Under the pieces are notes generated by a model. The model was not told the origin of the DNA. It did not search any database and was given only the letters and a program-made list of their open reading frames with translations. Shown here piece by piece: positions 8,301 through 16,820 of a DNA stretch of 64,000 nucleotides. Both the position numbers and the translations under genes were made by a program. The stretch spans positions 4,340,001 through 4,404,000 of the forward strand of contig NZ_CP107836.1 of NCBI RefSeq assembly GCF_036346615.1, in the 5' to 3' direction. This DNA is from Streptomyces sp. NBC_00523 (lineage in GTDB: Bacteria > Actinomycetota > Actinomycetes > Streptomycetales > Streptomycetaceae). How positions within the stretch are numbered: position 1 is the stretch's first letter; each line of letters begins with the position of its first letter.

Positions 8301-9680
8301 CTACTCGGGTTCGTTCCACTCCCGCATGGCTTCATCGATCCGCCGGTTCGCCCGGTCCTGCGTACGGGCGAGCACCTTCGCATAGACGCGGAACAGCACC
8401 GCGATCGTGTGGCCGGCCCGCCGCGCGCACTCCATCGGATCCACCCCGGAGCTGAGCCAGAAGGACACCCCGGCGTGACGCAAGTCATACGGTCGCCGGG
8501 CGAGCTGCGACGCCGATTCCTCCTCCGTGAGCACGTCCGCCCGGGCCTGCGCCCACACCTCGCCGTACCCGGTCTCCTGGAGCAGCCCGCCGCGGTTGGT
8601 CCGGAACAGCCGCCCGTCCGGGGCGGTGCCGTGCGCGGCGACGTGCTCCCGGAGCATCCGCACGAAGTGCGGAGGGATCGGCACGGGCCGTGAGTCCTTC
8701 ACCGCGCGCGCCTTGAGGTGCCGGGCCTCGTGCGCCTGGCCGTCGTCGGTCCAGCCCTTCCCGACCCGTACGAAGCCCTGCCGGAGGGTCAGGGTGCCCC
8801 AGCCGGATTCCGGCAGGTGGCACTGGGGGAGCCGCAGGGCCGTTGCCTCTGCCGGCCGCATGGCCGCGTAGTACAGGCAGCCGAAGAACGCTTCGAGGTG
8901 TTCACCGCGGGGGCCCTGCTCGCGTACGCCCCTGAGCAGCGCTCGCACCTGGCGGGGGTTGGCCACGCTGTCTGGGTCGACTTCCTCGGCGGTCTTGGGA
9001 GCCGCCCACTTCACGGTGGTGAGCGGGTTGACCGGCGTGGAGAAGTAGCCCTGCTCGACTGCGAGACCGAGCACGTCGCTCAGGCAGGCCCGCTTGCGGC
9101 GCGCGGTGCGAGGGGCGGCGGGCTTGCCGTCCAGCTTGAGGGCGAGCGCGTCCAGGGCGAGCCGTACGGTGGCGGACTGTTCGAGCGCGGAGATCGGATA
9201 CGAGTTCTTGGCCACCCAGCGCAGGGCGTGCGCCACGTCCGCCGGGGGTTCGTCATCCCACCGGTTCCGGTTGTACGCCCACCCGTACAGGGCCTTGCGG
9301 AGCGTCGCCGTGTCCGGGCGCCCGACCCTTGTCTTCATGAGCGCCGGCGTGATGGTCGCGAGGGCGTCCGCGTAGTTCTTCCGCGACTTCGCCGGCGCGG
9401 CGGCCCACTTCCGGTCGATGTACGCGCGGGTGTGCTCGTACCAGGTGATGGAGCCCTGCATCGCGCGAATCTCGGACACGGGGAGCCCCAGCTCCTCATC
9501 GAACTGCTCGCCGCGCCGGACGGCGGTCATCAGCTCGGACCGGCGGCCGTCGGCCTGCGCCTTGAGCTGGTAGCTCTTGGAGTGCTTGCGCTGCCCGACC
9601 CGCCAGCGCACCCGGTAGGGCTTCGGGCGTTCGCGGCGGACTTCAAGTGAGTAGAGGCTTACGTCGTACGTGAGAGACAT
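8301..9680 (-). CDS. int: Tyrosine site-specific recombinase (integrase)
   Basis: This 459-residue recombinase would integrate and excise the element at tRNA-Tyr. The C-terminal catalytic domain shows the conserved Arg in AAMRPAEATALRL, the second box RRPYDLRHAGVSF, and the downstream AGHTIAVLFRVYAKVL with the likely nucleophilic Tyr. The N-terminal part (about residues 1-100) matches the arm-binding region, followed by a SAM-like core-binding domain. It is the gene nearest attL and reads toward it. The ATG at 9680 is preceded by GGAGA. An 11-bp hairpin lies just upstream, between it and the excisionase gene. Confidence 0.94.
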   Translation of the reverse strand: MSLTYDVSLYSLEVRRERPKPYRVRWRVGQRKHSKSYQLKAQADGRRSELMTAVRRGEQFDEELGLPVSEIRAMQGSITWYEHTRAYIDRKWAAAPAKSRKNYADALATITPALMKTRVGRPDTATLRKALYGWAYNRNRWDDEPPADVAHALRWVAKNSYPISALEQSATVRLALDALALKLDGKPAAPRTARRKRACLSDVLGLAVEQGYFSTPVNPLTTVKWAAPKTAEEVDPDSVANPRQVRALLRGVREQGPRGEHLEAFFGCLYYAAMRPAEATALRLPQCHLPESGWGTLTLRQGFVRVGKGWTDDGQAHEARHLKARAVKDSRPVPIPPHFVRMLREHVAAHGTAPDGRLFRTNRGGLLQETGYGEVWAQARADVLTEEESASQLARRPYDLRHAGVSFWLSSGVDPMECARRAGHTIAVLFRVYAKVLARTQDRANRRIDEAMREWNEPE

Positions 9681-9695
9681 GGTTCTCCATGAGGA

Positions 9696-9722
9696 GAGGG
9701 CCCGCCTGAGTGGCGGGCCCTC
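9696..9722 (-). terminator. Hairpin between xis and int
   Basis: An 11-bp perfect stem (9696-9706 with 9712-9722) surrounds a five-base loop and ends about 16 bases before the int start. There is no T tract, so it may attenuate readthrough from xis into int rather than stop it fully. Confidence 0.55.
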
Positions 9723-9746
9723 GGTGGTCGGTGCGTCAGGGGAAGG

Positions 9747-9935
9747 TCAGGCGGCGGTCTCCTCGTACTGCGCCCACCACGCGTCCAGGTCGGAGCGGCG
9801 AACGCGGATCTGGCCGTTCGGGAGCTTGATGAGGCGGGGGCCCTGACGGCGGGCGCGCATGCGGTAGAAGGCGGCGCGGCTCATGCCGAGTTCGGCGAGG
9901 ACTTCGGGGAGTTTGAGCATCTGGGGGTGGGCCAT
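9747..9935 (-). CDS. xis: Excisionase-type helix-turn-helix protein
   Basis: This 62-residue protein has a winged-helix DNA-binding pattern, LKLPEVLAELGMSRAAFYRM followed by GPRLIKLPNGQIRVRRSDLDAWW, as in MerR-like excisionases. Such proteins bend attachment-site DNA and steer the integrase toward excision. The start at 9935 is preferred because GAGGAG lies upstream; the frame is open further to 10001. It lies directly upstream of int on the same strand, the standard order in AICEs. Confidence 0.88.
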   Translation of the reverse strand: MAHPQMLKLPEVLAELGMSRAAFYRMRARRQGPRLIKLPNGQIRVRRSDLDAWWAQYEETAA

Positions 9936-9992
9936 GGGTGCTACTCCTCTGGGATCTGGGCGTGAGGGTGCATCTGTCCTAAGTGGGGATTT

Positions 9993-10200
9993 CTGCGTCA
10001 CCGCGTCACCCGCGTCACCTGAGCCTCTGACCAGGGGCTTTGGGTGACGTAGGTGAGCGGGCGGGCGTCATCGGTACGTCATCGTCTGCGTCGCCTGGTG
10101 ACGCAGGTGACGCAGGATGACGCAGGGGCGGCCGTCTGCGTCACCGTTGTTGTCGCAGGTCAAGGGCCAGTTTTCGCCGTGGGTGACGCAGGTGACGCAG
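9993..10200. repeat. Iteron-like cluster of TGACGCAG repeats
   Basis: Perfect GTGACGCAG copies occur at 10098-10106, 10107-10115, 10183-10191 and 10192-10200, with ATGACGCAG at 10117-10125. Inverted CTGCGTCA forms occur near 9993 and 10135, and looser GCGTCA copies near 10003, 10012 and 10065. The tandem pairs are spaced nine bases apart. The cluster lies in the gene-free gap between the excisionase gene and the end of the replication genes, where an origin or a regulator-binding array would fit. It contains no convincing gene. Confidence 0.75.
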
Positions 10201-10307
10201 ACCTTCCCTACTTAGGAAAAGAGAGGGGCGGTCTGTAGTAGTGGTGGTGCTCGTTCAGGCGTGAGAAGGAGCCCTTCGGGCACGCCTTTGGCGCGGCGTT
10301 CCGCCGA

Positions 10308-10350
10308 CAAGCAAGAGGAGCACCCGGGCGGGCGGTGCTCTTCTTGCTTG
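10308..10350 (-). terminator. Terminator of the replication operon
   Basis: A 17-bp stem with one G-U pair (10308-10324 with 10334-10350) lies 22 bases past the stop codon of the helicase-like gene on the minus strand. Confidence 0.75.
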
Positions 10351-10371
10351 GGCGGGTGAGCCGGGCTCGGG

Positions 10372-11847
10372 TCAGAATGCGGTCGCCTGTTCGGGCGGTG
10401 GCGGTGCGCTTTGGCGGGTCATTTCGAGGTAGCGGCCCGCTTTGGTGCGTCCGCTGTCGATGAGGACCCCGCGGGCGGCGAGGGTGGGTTGCAGCCGCTT
10501 GAGCCGGTCGGAGAGCACCTTGCCGGTGGTCGGCCACCCCTTGGGGAGCGGACGGAGTTCGTCACCGCTGTAGACGCGGCTGAGGCAGTGCAGCCACTCG
10601 GTGGACGTCATGCGCTGCTCGCTACTCGGGGCGATGGTGTCGGCGTGCGCGAGGACGGTCTGAGCGAGGAGGTCCCCCTCGATCACGTCGTCGTTCAGGT
10701 CGTCCAGGCTCGCCCGGTACGCCGCGAGTGCACCGAGGCCGGTGGCGACGTCGAGCTGCGCGCACAGGTGCGCGAAGTCCGCCATCCGCAGATCCGTCGG
10801 CGTCTCTGCCTCGGCGGCCCGCACCTTCACCGTCAGGTCAAGGAGCGACCCGAGGGCGACGGGCAGGACGTCCTCGTACTCCATCCAGAGTTCGGCTTCG
10901 GTGCGTCGGACGCGGGGGCGCTCCAGCCGCAAGGGCAGGAGGCGTTCTGCGAGGTCGGGGCGGATGACGCCGACGTCGATGCCGGTCAGGAGCAGGGGGC
11001 GGCGGTAGCGGGCGCGGAAGACGTCGCCGTCGGTGAACAGGGCGCGCTTGACGTTCTCGGCTCCGGTGACGATGCAGCACATGGCGTCGGACAGGTCCGG
11101 CGTCATGTGGGACAGGTTGTCCAGCGCGGTTACCCACCCCGCGGCGACGGCGGCGATCAGGTTCTCCTCGTCCTTCGGGGCCCGGCGTAGGTCGCCGCTC
11201 ATGCCCTCCACGATGCGTACGAGCATTCGTCCGCCCGTGGACTTCCCCGCCCCCTGGGGGCCGGTGAGGAACGGGGCGGGGACGGGAACGGAGGGTCCCA
11301 GGCAGCCGATGAGCCAGGCGATGGCCAGGCACTCGGTTTCCGCGGTGGCGAAGTTGCACAGCCGCAGCAGGAGGTCGATGCCCTTGCCCTCGGTGTCCTT
11401 GGCCGGCAACGGAAGCTCGCCGGTGAGCTGGGTGCGCCGCCAGCACACCTCGCGCGGGTCGGGGACGGTGATGTCCCAGCCGGTGGGGTGGATGCGCACG
11501 GACTGCCCGTCGGATCGGCCCAGGTCTAGCCACGTCGCGCCGTCGAAGCCGGGGGCGACGCGGATGTGCACGGCCTGGGTGTCCTCGGTCAGGGCGAGTG
11601 CTTCGATCAAGTCGAGCGCTTCCTTGAGGGCGGTGCCGTTGAACATGCCGTGGCCGTCCTTGTAGAGGCCGACCATGAGTTCTTGGCGGTGGCTGCCGGT
11701 GGTGCCCTGGGAGCGGATGGGGCGGGCGACGGGGTGGCCGTTGCGCTGGGCGTAGACGGTGCCGTCGGCGGTGCGGAAGTACCGGAAGTGGGACTGGGCG
11801 TAGTCGGTGATGACTTCGCGGGCGGGGTTCTTCTCGTCGTCGGACAC
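10372..11847 (-). CDS. Helicase-type replication ATPase
   Basis: This 491-residue protein has a Walker A motif, GPQGAGKST, near residue 170, followed by segments like those of phage and plasmid D5-type replicative ATPases (VTALDNLSHMTPDLSDAMCCIVTG and DVFRARYRRPLLLTGID). It probably unwinds the origin during the autonomous replication phase. The start is taken as GTG 11847, two bases after the stop of the primase-polymerase gene; the frame upstream is Arg/Pro-rich shadow. The pair plausibly does as two proteins what some AICE initiators do as one fused primase-polymerase and helicase. Confidence 0.82.
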   Translation of the reverse strand: MSDDEKNPAREVITDYAQSHFRYFRTADGTVYAQRNGHPVARPIRSQGTTGSHRQELMVGLYKDGHGMFNGTALKEALDLIEALALTEDTQAVHIRVAPGFDGATWLDLGRSDGQSVRIHPTGWDITVPDPREVCWRRTQLTGELPLPAKDTEGKGIDLLLRLCNFATAETECLAIAWLIGCLGPSVPVPAPFLTGPQGAGKSTGGRMLVRIVEGMSGDLRRAPKDEENLIAAVAAGWVTALDNLSHMTPDLSDAMCCIVTGAENVKRALFTDGDVFRARYRRPLLLTGIDVGVIRPDLAERLLPLRLERPRVRRTEAELWMEYEDVLPVALGSLLDLTVKVRAAEAETPTDLRMADFAHLCAQLDVATGLGALAAYRASLDDLNDDVIEGDLLAQTVLAHADTIAPSSEQRMTSTEWLHCLSRVYSGDELRPLPKGWPTTGKVLSDRLKRLQPTLAARGVLIDSGRTKAGRYLEMTRQSAPPPPEQATAF

Positions 11848-11849
11848 GG

Positions 11850-12677
11850 TTACATCCCCAGTCGAGCGAGGGCGTTGGTCCAGGCGTCGGTGCAGTGCCG
11901 GGCGCTCTCGCCTTTGGTCTGGGCGGCGGCGAACAGGCGCTGCATGTGGGTGTCGGTCAGGCAGCCGCACCCGCCGTGGGTGGAGAGCACGGCGAGGAAG
12001 GTGCGGTAGACGGTGGCGTGCACGGCGGTGGTGGCTGCGGTGATCTGCTGCTCGGCCATTGCGATCCCGCGTTCCAGGAAGACGGGTGTGCGGTGCCGGC
12101 ACTCCTCGTCCGCGGTCGGCAGGGGCGCGGTGACGGGCCGGACCGGAGACGGCTTCGAGGCGACCAGCGCGCGGACGGTGTGGGGCAGGGGGGCCATAGT
12201 GCCGGTGCCGGGGCCCAGCCAGCGGGCGTAAGACATCGTGGACTTGATGTCGACGCCGAGGCGCACGGCGTTCGCGGACTGCATGTTGCCCTTGTAGATC
12301 CAGTGTTCGCCCCGCGTCGTCGGCACGGTGCGAGTGGCGGGGAGCGTGGCACGGGCCCAGGCGATGGCGTGGGCGTCGTCCAGGTCGACCACGGTCAGCT
12401 TGGTGCCGCCGGGGTGGTAGGCCACAGCACCGGCCTGTCGCCACGCCGACGCCCATCCGGGCCCGGTCAAGGTGGCGGGGTCGGTGGTGGCGGCGGCCCA
12501 GGCGTGGCAGGGGCGCGAGCACTCGCAGGGGCCGGGGGTCTTCATGCTCGGCCGGCCGCCGCAGGCGTTGTTCCGGCAGGCTCGGCAGTTCCCGAACGGG
12601 ACCTTTCCTGCCCGCAGCGGCAGCACCGGCACGCCGCGTGCGGCCAGACCGAGGGCGGTTTGCAGGTGGGTGTTCAT
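11850..12677 (-). CDS. Bifunctional DNA primase/polymerase (Prim-Pol) replication protein
   Basis: This 275-residue protein starts LGLAARGVPVLPLRAGK, the typical entry of the prim-pol family, which primes and extends DNA. The acidic motif VVDLDDA is the metal-binding site, and GEHWIYKG with the following VDIKS segment matches the later catalytic motifs. A Cys-rich insert (CRACRNNACGG, then CECSRPCHAW) near residues 28-58 may bind zinc. The ATG at 12677 overlaps the methyltransferase stop (ATGA). The next gene downstream is the helicase-type ATPase, so the two form a replication module. Confidence 0.87.
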   Translation of the reverse strand: MNTHLQTALGLAARGVPVLPLRAGKVPFGNCRACRNNACGGRPSMKTPGPCECSRPCHAWAAATTDPATLTGPGWASAWRQAGAVAYHPGGTKLTVVDLDDAHAIAWARATLPATRTVPTTRGEHWIYKGNMQSANAVRLGVDIKSTMSYARWLGPGTGTMAPLPHTVRALVASKPSPVRPVTAPLPTADEECRHRTPVFLERGIAMAEQQITAATTAVHATVYRTFLAVLSTHGGCGCLTDTHMQRLFAAAQTKGESARHCTDAWTNALARLGM

Positions 12678-13402
12678 GCGGCCACCGCCTGCATCGACGC
12701 GATTCGGGCACTGCCGATCAGCTCCGTGAAGGCCGGGGGGATGGCCTCGGTCAGTTCCTCGCGGACGTCGGTCCAGGTGATGTCCATGGCGGCCTGCATC
12801 TCGGGGACACTGGCCTTGCCGCCGCCGGCCCCGTACGCGGCGACGTATGGTCCGTCGCGGTAGACGCCGTGGCGGTAGCCGCGCACGTACCCCCGATGCT
12901 TCGGATGCGCGGGCTGGGGCACGGTCCAGCCGCCGCCCAGTTCGAAGACGCGGTGGCGCAGGACCCCGAGCCCGAACATCTCCCCGCACAACCGAAGATC
13001 GGCGCGGACGGGGGCCTTTCCGTTGGGCTGCTCGATGACGTAGGGGAGGTCGGTGGTGTCGAGCAGGACCCGGAGTTCGGGGATGAGCTGGACGTGGGTA
13101 CGGCCCCAGCCGCGCGACTGGTTGGTACCGACCGTGAGCGTGCATCCGGCCTGGCACGGCGGGGAGGCGTGCACCGCCGCGAACCGGGTGATCTCCCCGG
13201 ACGTGATCAGGGCGGCGAGGTGGTCCAGGGCGTCAGCCCGGACGAAGCTGAAGGGATAGCTGGGTCGGTCGATGATGTCGACGCCGGTCACGTCGAATCC
13301 GGCGCGGTTGTATCCCATGGCCGCGCCCCCGGCGCAGGAGAAGAGGTCCAGGATCTTGGGCCGGTGACCGCGGGCTCGCCGGATGGTGGTGGGTTGGGTC
13401 AT
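12674..13402 (-). CDS. DNA (cytosine-5) methyltransferase
   Basis: This 242-residue enzyme has motif I (ILDLFSCAGGAAMGY), the catalytic PPCQ motif with C83, and VIEQPNG as motif VI. It is short for the family and lacks a large target-recognition region, and motif X appears only as a degenerate AIPPAFTELIG segment; small phage-type cytosine methylases look like this. It is the first gene of the replication operon and overlaps the prim-pol gene by four bases. No cognate nuclease sits beside it, so it is probably an orphan that protects or marks element DNA. Confidence 0.88.
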   Translation of the reverse strand: MTQPTTIRRARGHRPKILDLFSCAGGAAMGYNRAGFDVTGVDIIDRPSYPFSFVRADALDHLAALITSGEITRFAAVHASPPCQAGCTLTVGTNQSRGWGRTHVQLIPELRVLLDTTDLPYVIEQPNGKAPVRADLRLCGEMFGLGVLRHRVFELGGGWTVPQPAHPKHRGYVRGYRHGVYRDGPYVAAYGAGGGKASVPEMQAAMDITWTDVREELTEAIPPAFTELIGSARIASMQAVAA

Positions 13403-13439
13403 GCTGGATGTCTCCAGTTCTCGTGAATGGGTTGCTGGA

Positions 13440-13481
13440 TGAGGGCGGCCCCAGGCTTTGGCGAGACGGGGGCCGCCCTCA
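13440..13481 (-). terminator. Terminator after the small membrane-protein gene
   Basis: A 13-bp perfect stem (13440-13452 with 13469-13481) lies 27 bases beyond the stop at 13508 and 38 bases before the methyltransferase start. It separates the transfer side from the replication operon. Confidence 0.75.
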
Positions 13482-13507
13482 GTCGTGCTTGGACAGGTTT
13501 CTGTCGC

Positions 13508-13990
13508 TCAGTGACGGTTGACGGTTCTGGTCCAGACGCCCCGGTTGGTCGTGCGGGTGGTGCGCTGGTCCTGGTGGACGGGGCCCTTGTAGTGGTGGTG
13601 GTGCTCGGTGTGGGCGTCGGCCTTGGCGCGGCCGGCGGAGCGGAGCAAGGAGCCGACGGCGAGGATCAGGGCGACGGGTCCGCCCGCGCCGACGGCGAGG
13701 GTTACGGGGTCGACGTGGCCGAGGGTGTAGAGGACGAGGGAGGTCGCGCCGCCGAGGGACAGGGTGGCGATGCTGCCGGTGAGCATGAGGGCGCTGGCGT
13801 CCGCGGCCTTCTGGCTCATCGGTGGGCGCCCCGGCTGCGCGATGGGCGGTGTCGGCCCGTACGCGGGTGGGGTGGTCTCGTCGCGGTACGAGGTCGGCAT
13901 GTATGCCTGGTCGATGAGTTGGCGGGCGCGGAGGTCGGCTTCGGCGGGGGTGAGCGGCCGGTCGACGGGGGGCTGTTCGGGTCGGTTCAT
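13508..13990 (-). CDS. Small two-helix membrane protein of the transfer region
   Basis: This 160-residue protein is not assigned to a named family. The first 60 residues are Pro-rich and polar, two hydrophobic helices follow at about 66-85 and 93-115, and the end is His-rich (THEHHHHY region). Its position directly after tra, and its membrane topology, fit a plasmid spread (Spd-like) role in moving the element along recipient mycelium; this is inference. The upstream gap between it and tra holds the GTGTCA repeat cluster, which could also serve as its promoter region. Confidence 0.7.
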   Translation of the reverse strand: MNRPEQPPVDRPLTPAEADLRARQLIDQAYMPTSYRDETTPPAYGPTPPIAQPGRPPMSQKAADASALMLTGSIATLSLGGATSLVLYTLGHVDPVTLAVGAGGPVALILAVGSLLRSAGRAKADAHTEHHHHYKGPVHQDQRTTRTTNRGVWTRTVNRH

Positions 13991-14051
13991 GGGGATGTTC
14001 CTCCCGGAACGGGCCGGGGTGCCGCGCTCGGTTGAGCGGGGACCCCGGTGG

Positions 14052-14172
14052 GTGTCACGTGTGGGTGTCAGGGCGTGTCAGGCCGGGGTGTCAGGGCGCG
14101 TGACACCTGCTCCCGCCTAGGGGTTTGGGTGTCACGGGCCCGTGATGGTGTCAGGCGTCACGCCGGGTGTCA
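14052..14172. repeat. Cluster of eight GGTGTCA repeats next to the tra stop; candidate transfer site (clt)
   Basis: GTGTCA occurs at 14052, 14065, 14075, 14088, 14129, 14148 and 14167 on the plus strand, and inverted at 14101-14106. All but one copy extend to GGTGTCA, followed by G or C. The last copy overlaps the tra stop codon. In Streptomyces plasmid pSVH1 the TraB translocase recognises clustered 8-bp repeats beside traB, so this location and design fit a clt locus. An operator for the downstream gene is the alternative. Confidence 0.65.
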
Positions 14173-16245
14173 GGCCGCGGCGGCGAGGGCGGGAACGATG
14201 CGCCAGCGGCCGGTCTGGGCGGTCGGCTGGAGGCGGCCTTCCATGGCCGCGTCGCGGAGACGAGCGGAGACCCAGGGGCGGCTGTAGCCGTTGGCGTCGC
14301 ACCAGTCCATGAAGTCCTTCGGCCCGACGACCATCTGCCCGTTCGCCTCGAACTCATCGAGCGCGCGGGCGAACAACTGCCGGGCTTCCTCCGGGCTCGG
14401 CTTGCGACCAGCCTCCTGTCCGAACAACGGGGCGTCGTCGCCCTGCTGCGGGTCGGGGAGGTCGGCCTCGGGGTCCATGGCGGCGTCCTCGGGGTCCAGG
14501 AGGGTGCCGGTCTGGCTGCTGTCGTCGTCGTGGTCGGGCACGGTCGGCTCCGTCTCGTCGCTCGGGGTCTGCCGGCCGGTGTAGGCGTTGCCGACGACCG
14601 CCTTCGCGGCCCCGGTGGTGACGGCGTCGGCGGTGGCACCGTTACGGAGCGCCCACTGGGCGAGCATTTCCATGACCGATGCGGCATCCGCGGTGAACTG
14701 CCGTGTGCGGGCCGGGGCGGCGTAGCGGTCGGGGTCGATGCCGCCGGCGACGACGTAGCAGTAGCCCGGCTTGCGGTTGCCCCACGCTCCGGGGTGGGCC
14801 CCGGCGTCGATGACCGAGTCCGGGAGGGAGAACCCCTCATCGCGGGGGTCGCAGCCCAGAGCGATGACCGAGGGCAGGGAGGCCCGGGTGCTGGTGGACA
14901 TCTGGTCGTACGAGGGCCGTTGGAGCGACACGATCAGCGAGCACCCGGCGGAGCGGGCTTCCTGCGCGATGCCGGTGAACGCGTCGTCGCCGAGGGCCCG
15001 CAGGGTGTTGGCAGCCTCTTCCATCCAGGCGACCATGTACGGCATGCCCTCACACCCACATGCGGTGTTGTCCGGGCGGCAGGAGTGCGCCGGGTCGGTC
15101 TGCCGCTCGGCTGCCTGCGTGGTCCACTGCCGGTAGGAGTGCTTGCCCAGCCACCCGGTCCGGGCCGGGATGACCTGCTGAAGTGCCTCCACCATGGCTT
15201 CGGTGCCTGCCCCGCCTTCCACGGCCCAGTCGTAGGCGGGCAGCAGGGGGCGGAAGTCCTGGAACGCCTTGGGGTCGGACAGCCACATGATGACGTCGCG
15301 GCGGGACAGGATCTCCGTTTGCAGGTTCAGCGCCGCGTCGCCCTTGCCGGAGCCGGTGCCCCCGGCGATCAGGAAGTGCTGGGCGTTGCGCCCGGCTTCC
15401 GGGTCGCCCGGCAGCCACACCACCAGCGGCGATCCGTCGTCGTACCGCCCGATGACGAGCGGGTCCATGATCGACCCGCCCGGCTGGGACGGTCCCTCCC
15501 ACGGCTCTGCCTCGGTGAGCATGTCCTTGGGCACGATGACCAGGTCCCCGCGGCGGGCGGAGTCCGGGTCGGGCTGGAACCGTACCGCCGACTGCGGCAG
15601 GTCCAGCGCCGACGCGATCCGCGCCAGGGCCTTCGCGACGTCGTCGGTGGTCTGCTCCCCGGGCTCCAGCGCGAGCGCGGCGGTGACCCGGTTCGGCTCG
15701 ACCTGCGTACGCCCGATCTTCGCCTTCGCGAGACCGACCTTCTCCAGCAGTCCCTTGTCCGCCGCCCCGGCCACCTCGCTGTCCGAGGTACGCAGAGCCA
15801 TGCGGATGTTCCAGGACAGGGCAAGGACCGCCCCGCCCATCAGGTAGACGTCCGGGAGGCTGCCGGCCAGGGGACCGGCGAGGGCGGCTCCGGTCATCCA
15901 TGCGGACCCGGCAGCGACGGTGATCGCGGAGTGCAGGCGCCGCTGGGGGCTGGTCTCGCGCCCGGCCCACCAGGTCGCCCCGGTCAGGGCGACCGCGGAC
16001 AGGGTGAGGCCGACGCCGGCGCCGACCGAGTCCGCCCACATCAGGTGCGCACCCGACCCGGCGACGCCGATCCCGGCGACGCCGAGCCACGGCGGCAGGT
16101 GCGGCTTCGCCCGGTGGAGCAGGTAGGCCCCGACGCTCCCGCCGCCCGACGTGCCGTGCTCGCCGGGGTTCCTCATCCGCCTTCCCATCCTGTCCAGCTC
16201 CCGTTCCATGTCGCGTCCGTCCTGATCGACCCACCGGCGGCTCAC
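14170..16245 (-). CDS. tra: FtsK/SpoIIIE-type conjugal DNA translocase (TraB-like)
   Basis: This 691-residue protein would pump double-stranded element DNA into the recipient, as TraB and TraSA proteins do. The N-terminal part has hydrophobic segments at about residues 52-95 and 105-148. The motor domain has Walker A GGTGSGKG at about 295-302 and the Walker B-like segment MVAWMEEAANTL near 390. An acidic linker follows, and the last 65 residues (VGPKDFMDWCDANGYSRPWV onward) resemble the winged-helix gamma domain that reads 8-bp sequence signals. The GTG start overlaps the upstream stop by four bases; an ATG at 16209 is an alternative. The next DNA downstream is the repeat cluster that this domain may recognise. 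Confidence 0.9.
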   Translation of the reverse strand: MSRRWVDQDGRDMERELDRMGRRMRNPGEHGTSGGGSVGAYLLHRAKPHLPPWLGVAGIGVAGSGAHLMWADSVGAGVGLTLSAVALTGATWWAGRETSPQRRLHSAITVAAGSAWMTGAALAGPLAGSLPDVYLMGGAVLALSWNIRMALRTSDSEVAGAADKGLLEKVGLAKAKIGRTQVEPNRVTAALALEPGEQTTDDVAKALARIASALDLPQSAVRFQPDPDSARRGDLVIVPKDMLTEAEPWEGPSQPGGSIMDPLVIGRYDDGSPLVVWLPGDPEAGRNAQHFLIAGGTGSGKGDAALNLQTEILSRRDVIMWLSDPKAFQDFRPLLPAYDWAVEGGAGTEAMVEALQQVIPARTGWLGKHSYRQWTTQAAERQTDPAHSCRPDNTACGCEGMPYMVAWMEEAANTLRALGDDAFTGIAQEARSAGCSLIVSLQRPSYDQMSTSTRASLPSVIALGCDPRDEGFSLPDSVIDAGAHPGAWGNRKPGYCYVVAGGIDPDRYAAPARTRQFTADAASVMEMLAQWALRNGATADAVTTGAAKAVVGNAYTGRQTPSDETEPTVPDHDDDSSQTGTLLDPEDAAMDPEADLPDPQQGDDAPLFGQEAGRKPSPEEARQLFARALDEFEANGQMVVGPKDFMDWCDANGYSRPWVSARLRDAAMEGRLQPTAQTGRWRIVPALAAAA

Positions 16246-16805
16246 TGAGCACCCCAGTTCATGCGGGGCTGCTGCGGGCGCTGGGCGCGGTGGCGGTGGG
16301 CGTTGAGCTCGCCCTCGTACTCCTGCTGGAACTGCGCGTAGCAGGCCGCGGCCATCTTCGCGGCGTTGCGCAGTTCCTCGGCGGCCCGCTGCATCTTGCG
16401 GGACACCTTGAACGCCCGGATCTTCGCCCCGCCCATGCGGCCGTTGGGGTCCGGGACCGTCGCGAGGACGGCCTTGAGGATCTCGGCGCCCATCGCGACC
16501 TCGAAGGAGAGCATCACAGCCGCGGCCCGCAGGCTGTTGCAGTAGTTCCGGATCTGCGCGGGTGTCGCGAACTCCGGCGGAGGCAGCAGGCTCTCCGCGT
16601 GGCGGCGGGCTCCGGGGACGGAGGCTGACTTGTTGTTGTTGACGGTGACGTTGATCGGGGGGACGAATCCGCCGGCCACCGAGCCGACGAACCCGCCGAA
16701 CGCCGCCCCGGCGTGGTTCGCGAACTTGGCGCCCTTGCCCTCGGGCGCCTGCCCACCCCTGGTCCGGGGGCGGGGCGGGGTGGTCCGGGTGCTGTTGCTT
16801 GCCAT
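16242..16805 (-). CDS. Conserved AICE protein upstream of tra
   Basis: I do not recognise the family of this 187-residue protein with certainty. The N-terminus is basic and Pro-rich. A small hydrophobic Gly/Ala segment (AGAAFGGFVGSVAGGFVPP) lies at about 33-51, and the remainder is helical with many Ala, Arg and Gln. An AAGGGG ribosome binding site precedes the ATG. It overlaps tra by four bases, so it is probably made in a fixed ratio with the translocase, perhaps as an accessory transfer protein. Confidence 0.7.
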   Translation of the reverse strand: MASNSTRTTPPRPRTRGGQAPEGKGAKFANHAGAAFGGFVGSVAGGFVPPINVTVNNNKSASVPGARRHAESLLPPPEFATPAQIRNYCNSLRAAAVMLSFEVAMGAEILKAVLATVPDPNGRMGGAKIRAFKVSRKMQRAAEELRNAAKMAAACYAQFQQEYEGELNAHRHRAQRPQQPRMNWGAQ

Positions 16806-16820
16806 GGTGAACCCCTTGTC

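Noticed and set aside
9993..10200. CRISPR array
   Set aside because: The units are 9 bases with no regular unique spacers, and no cas genes are present.
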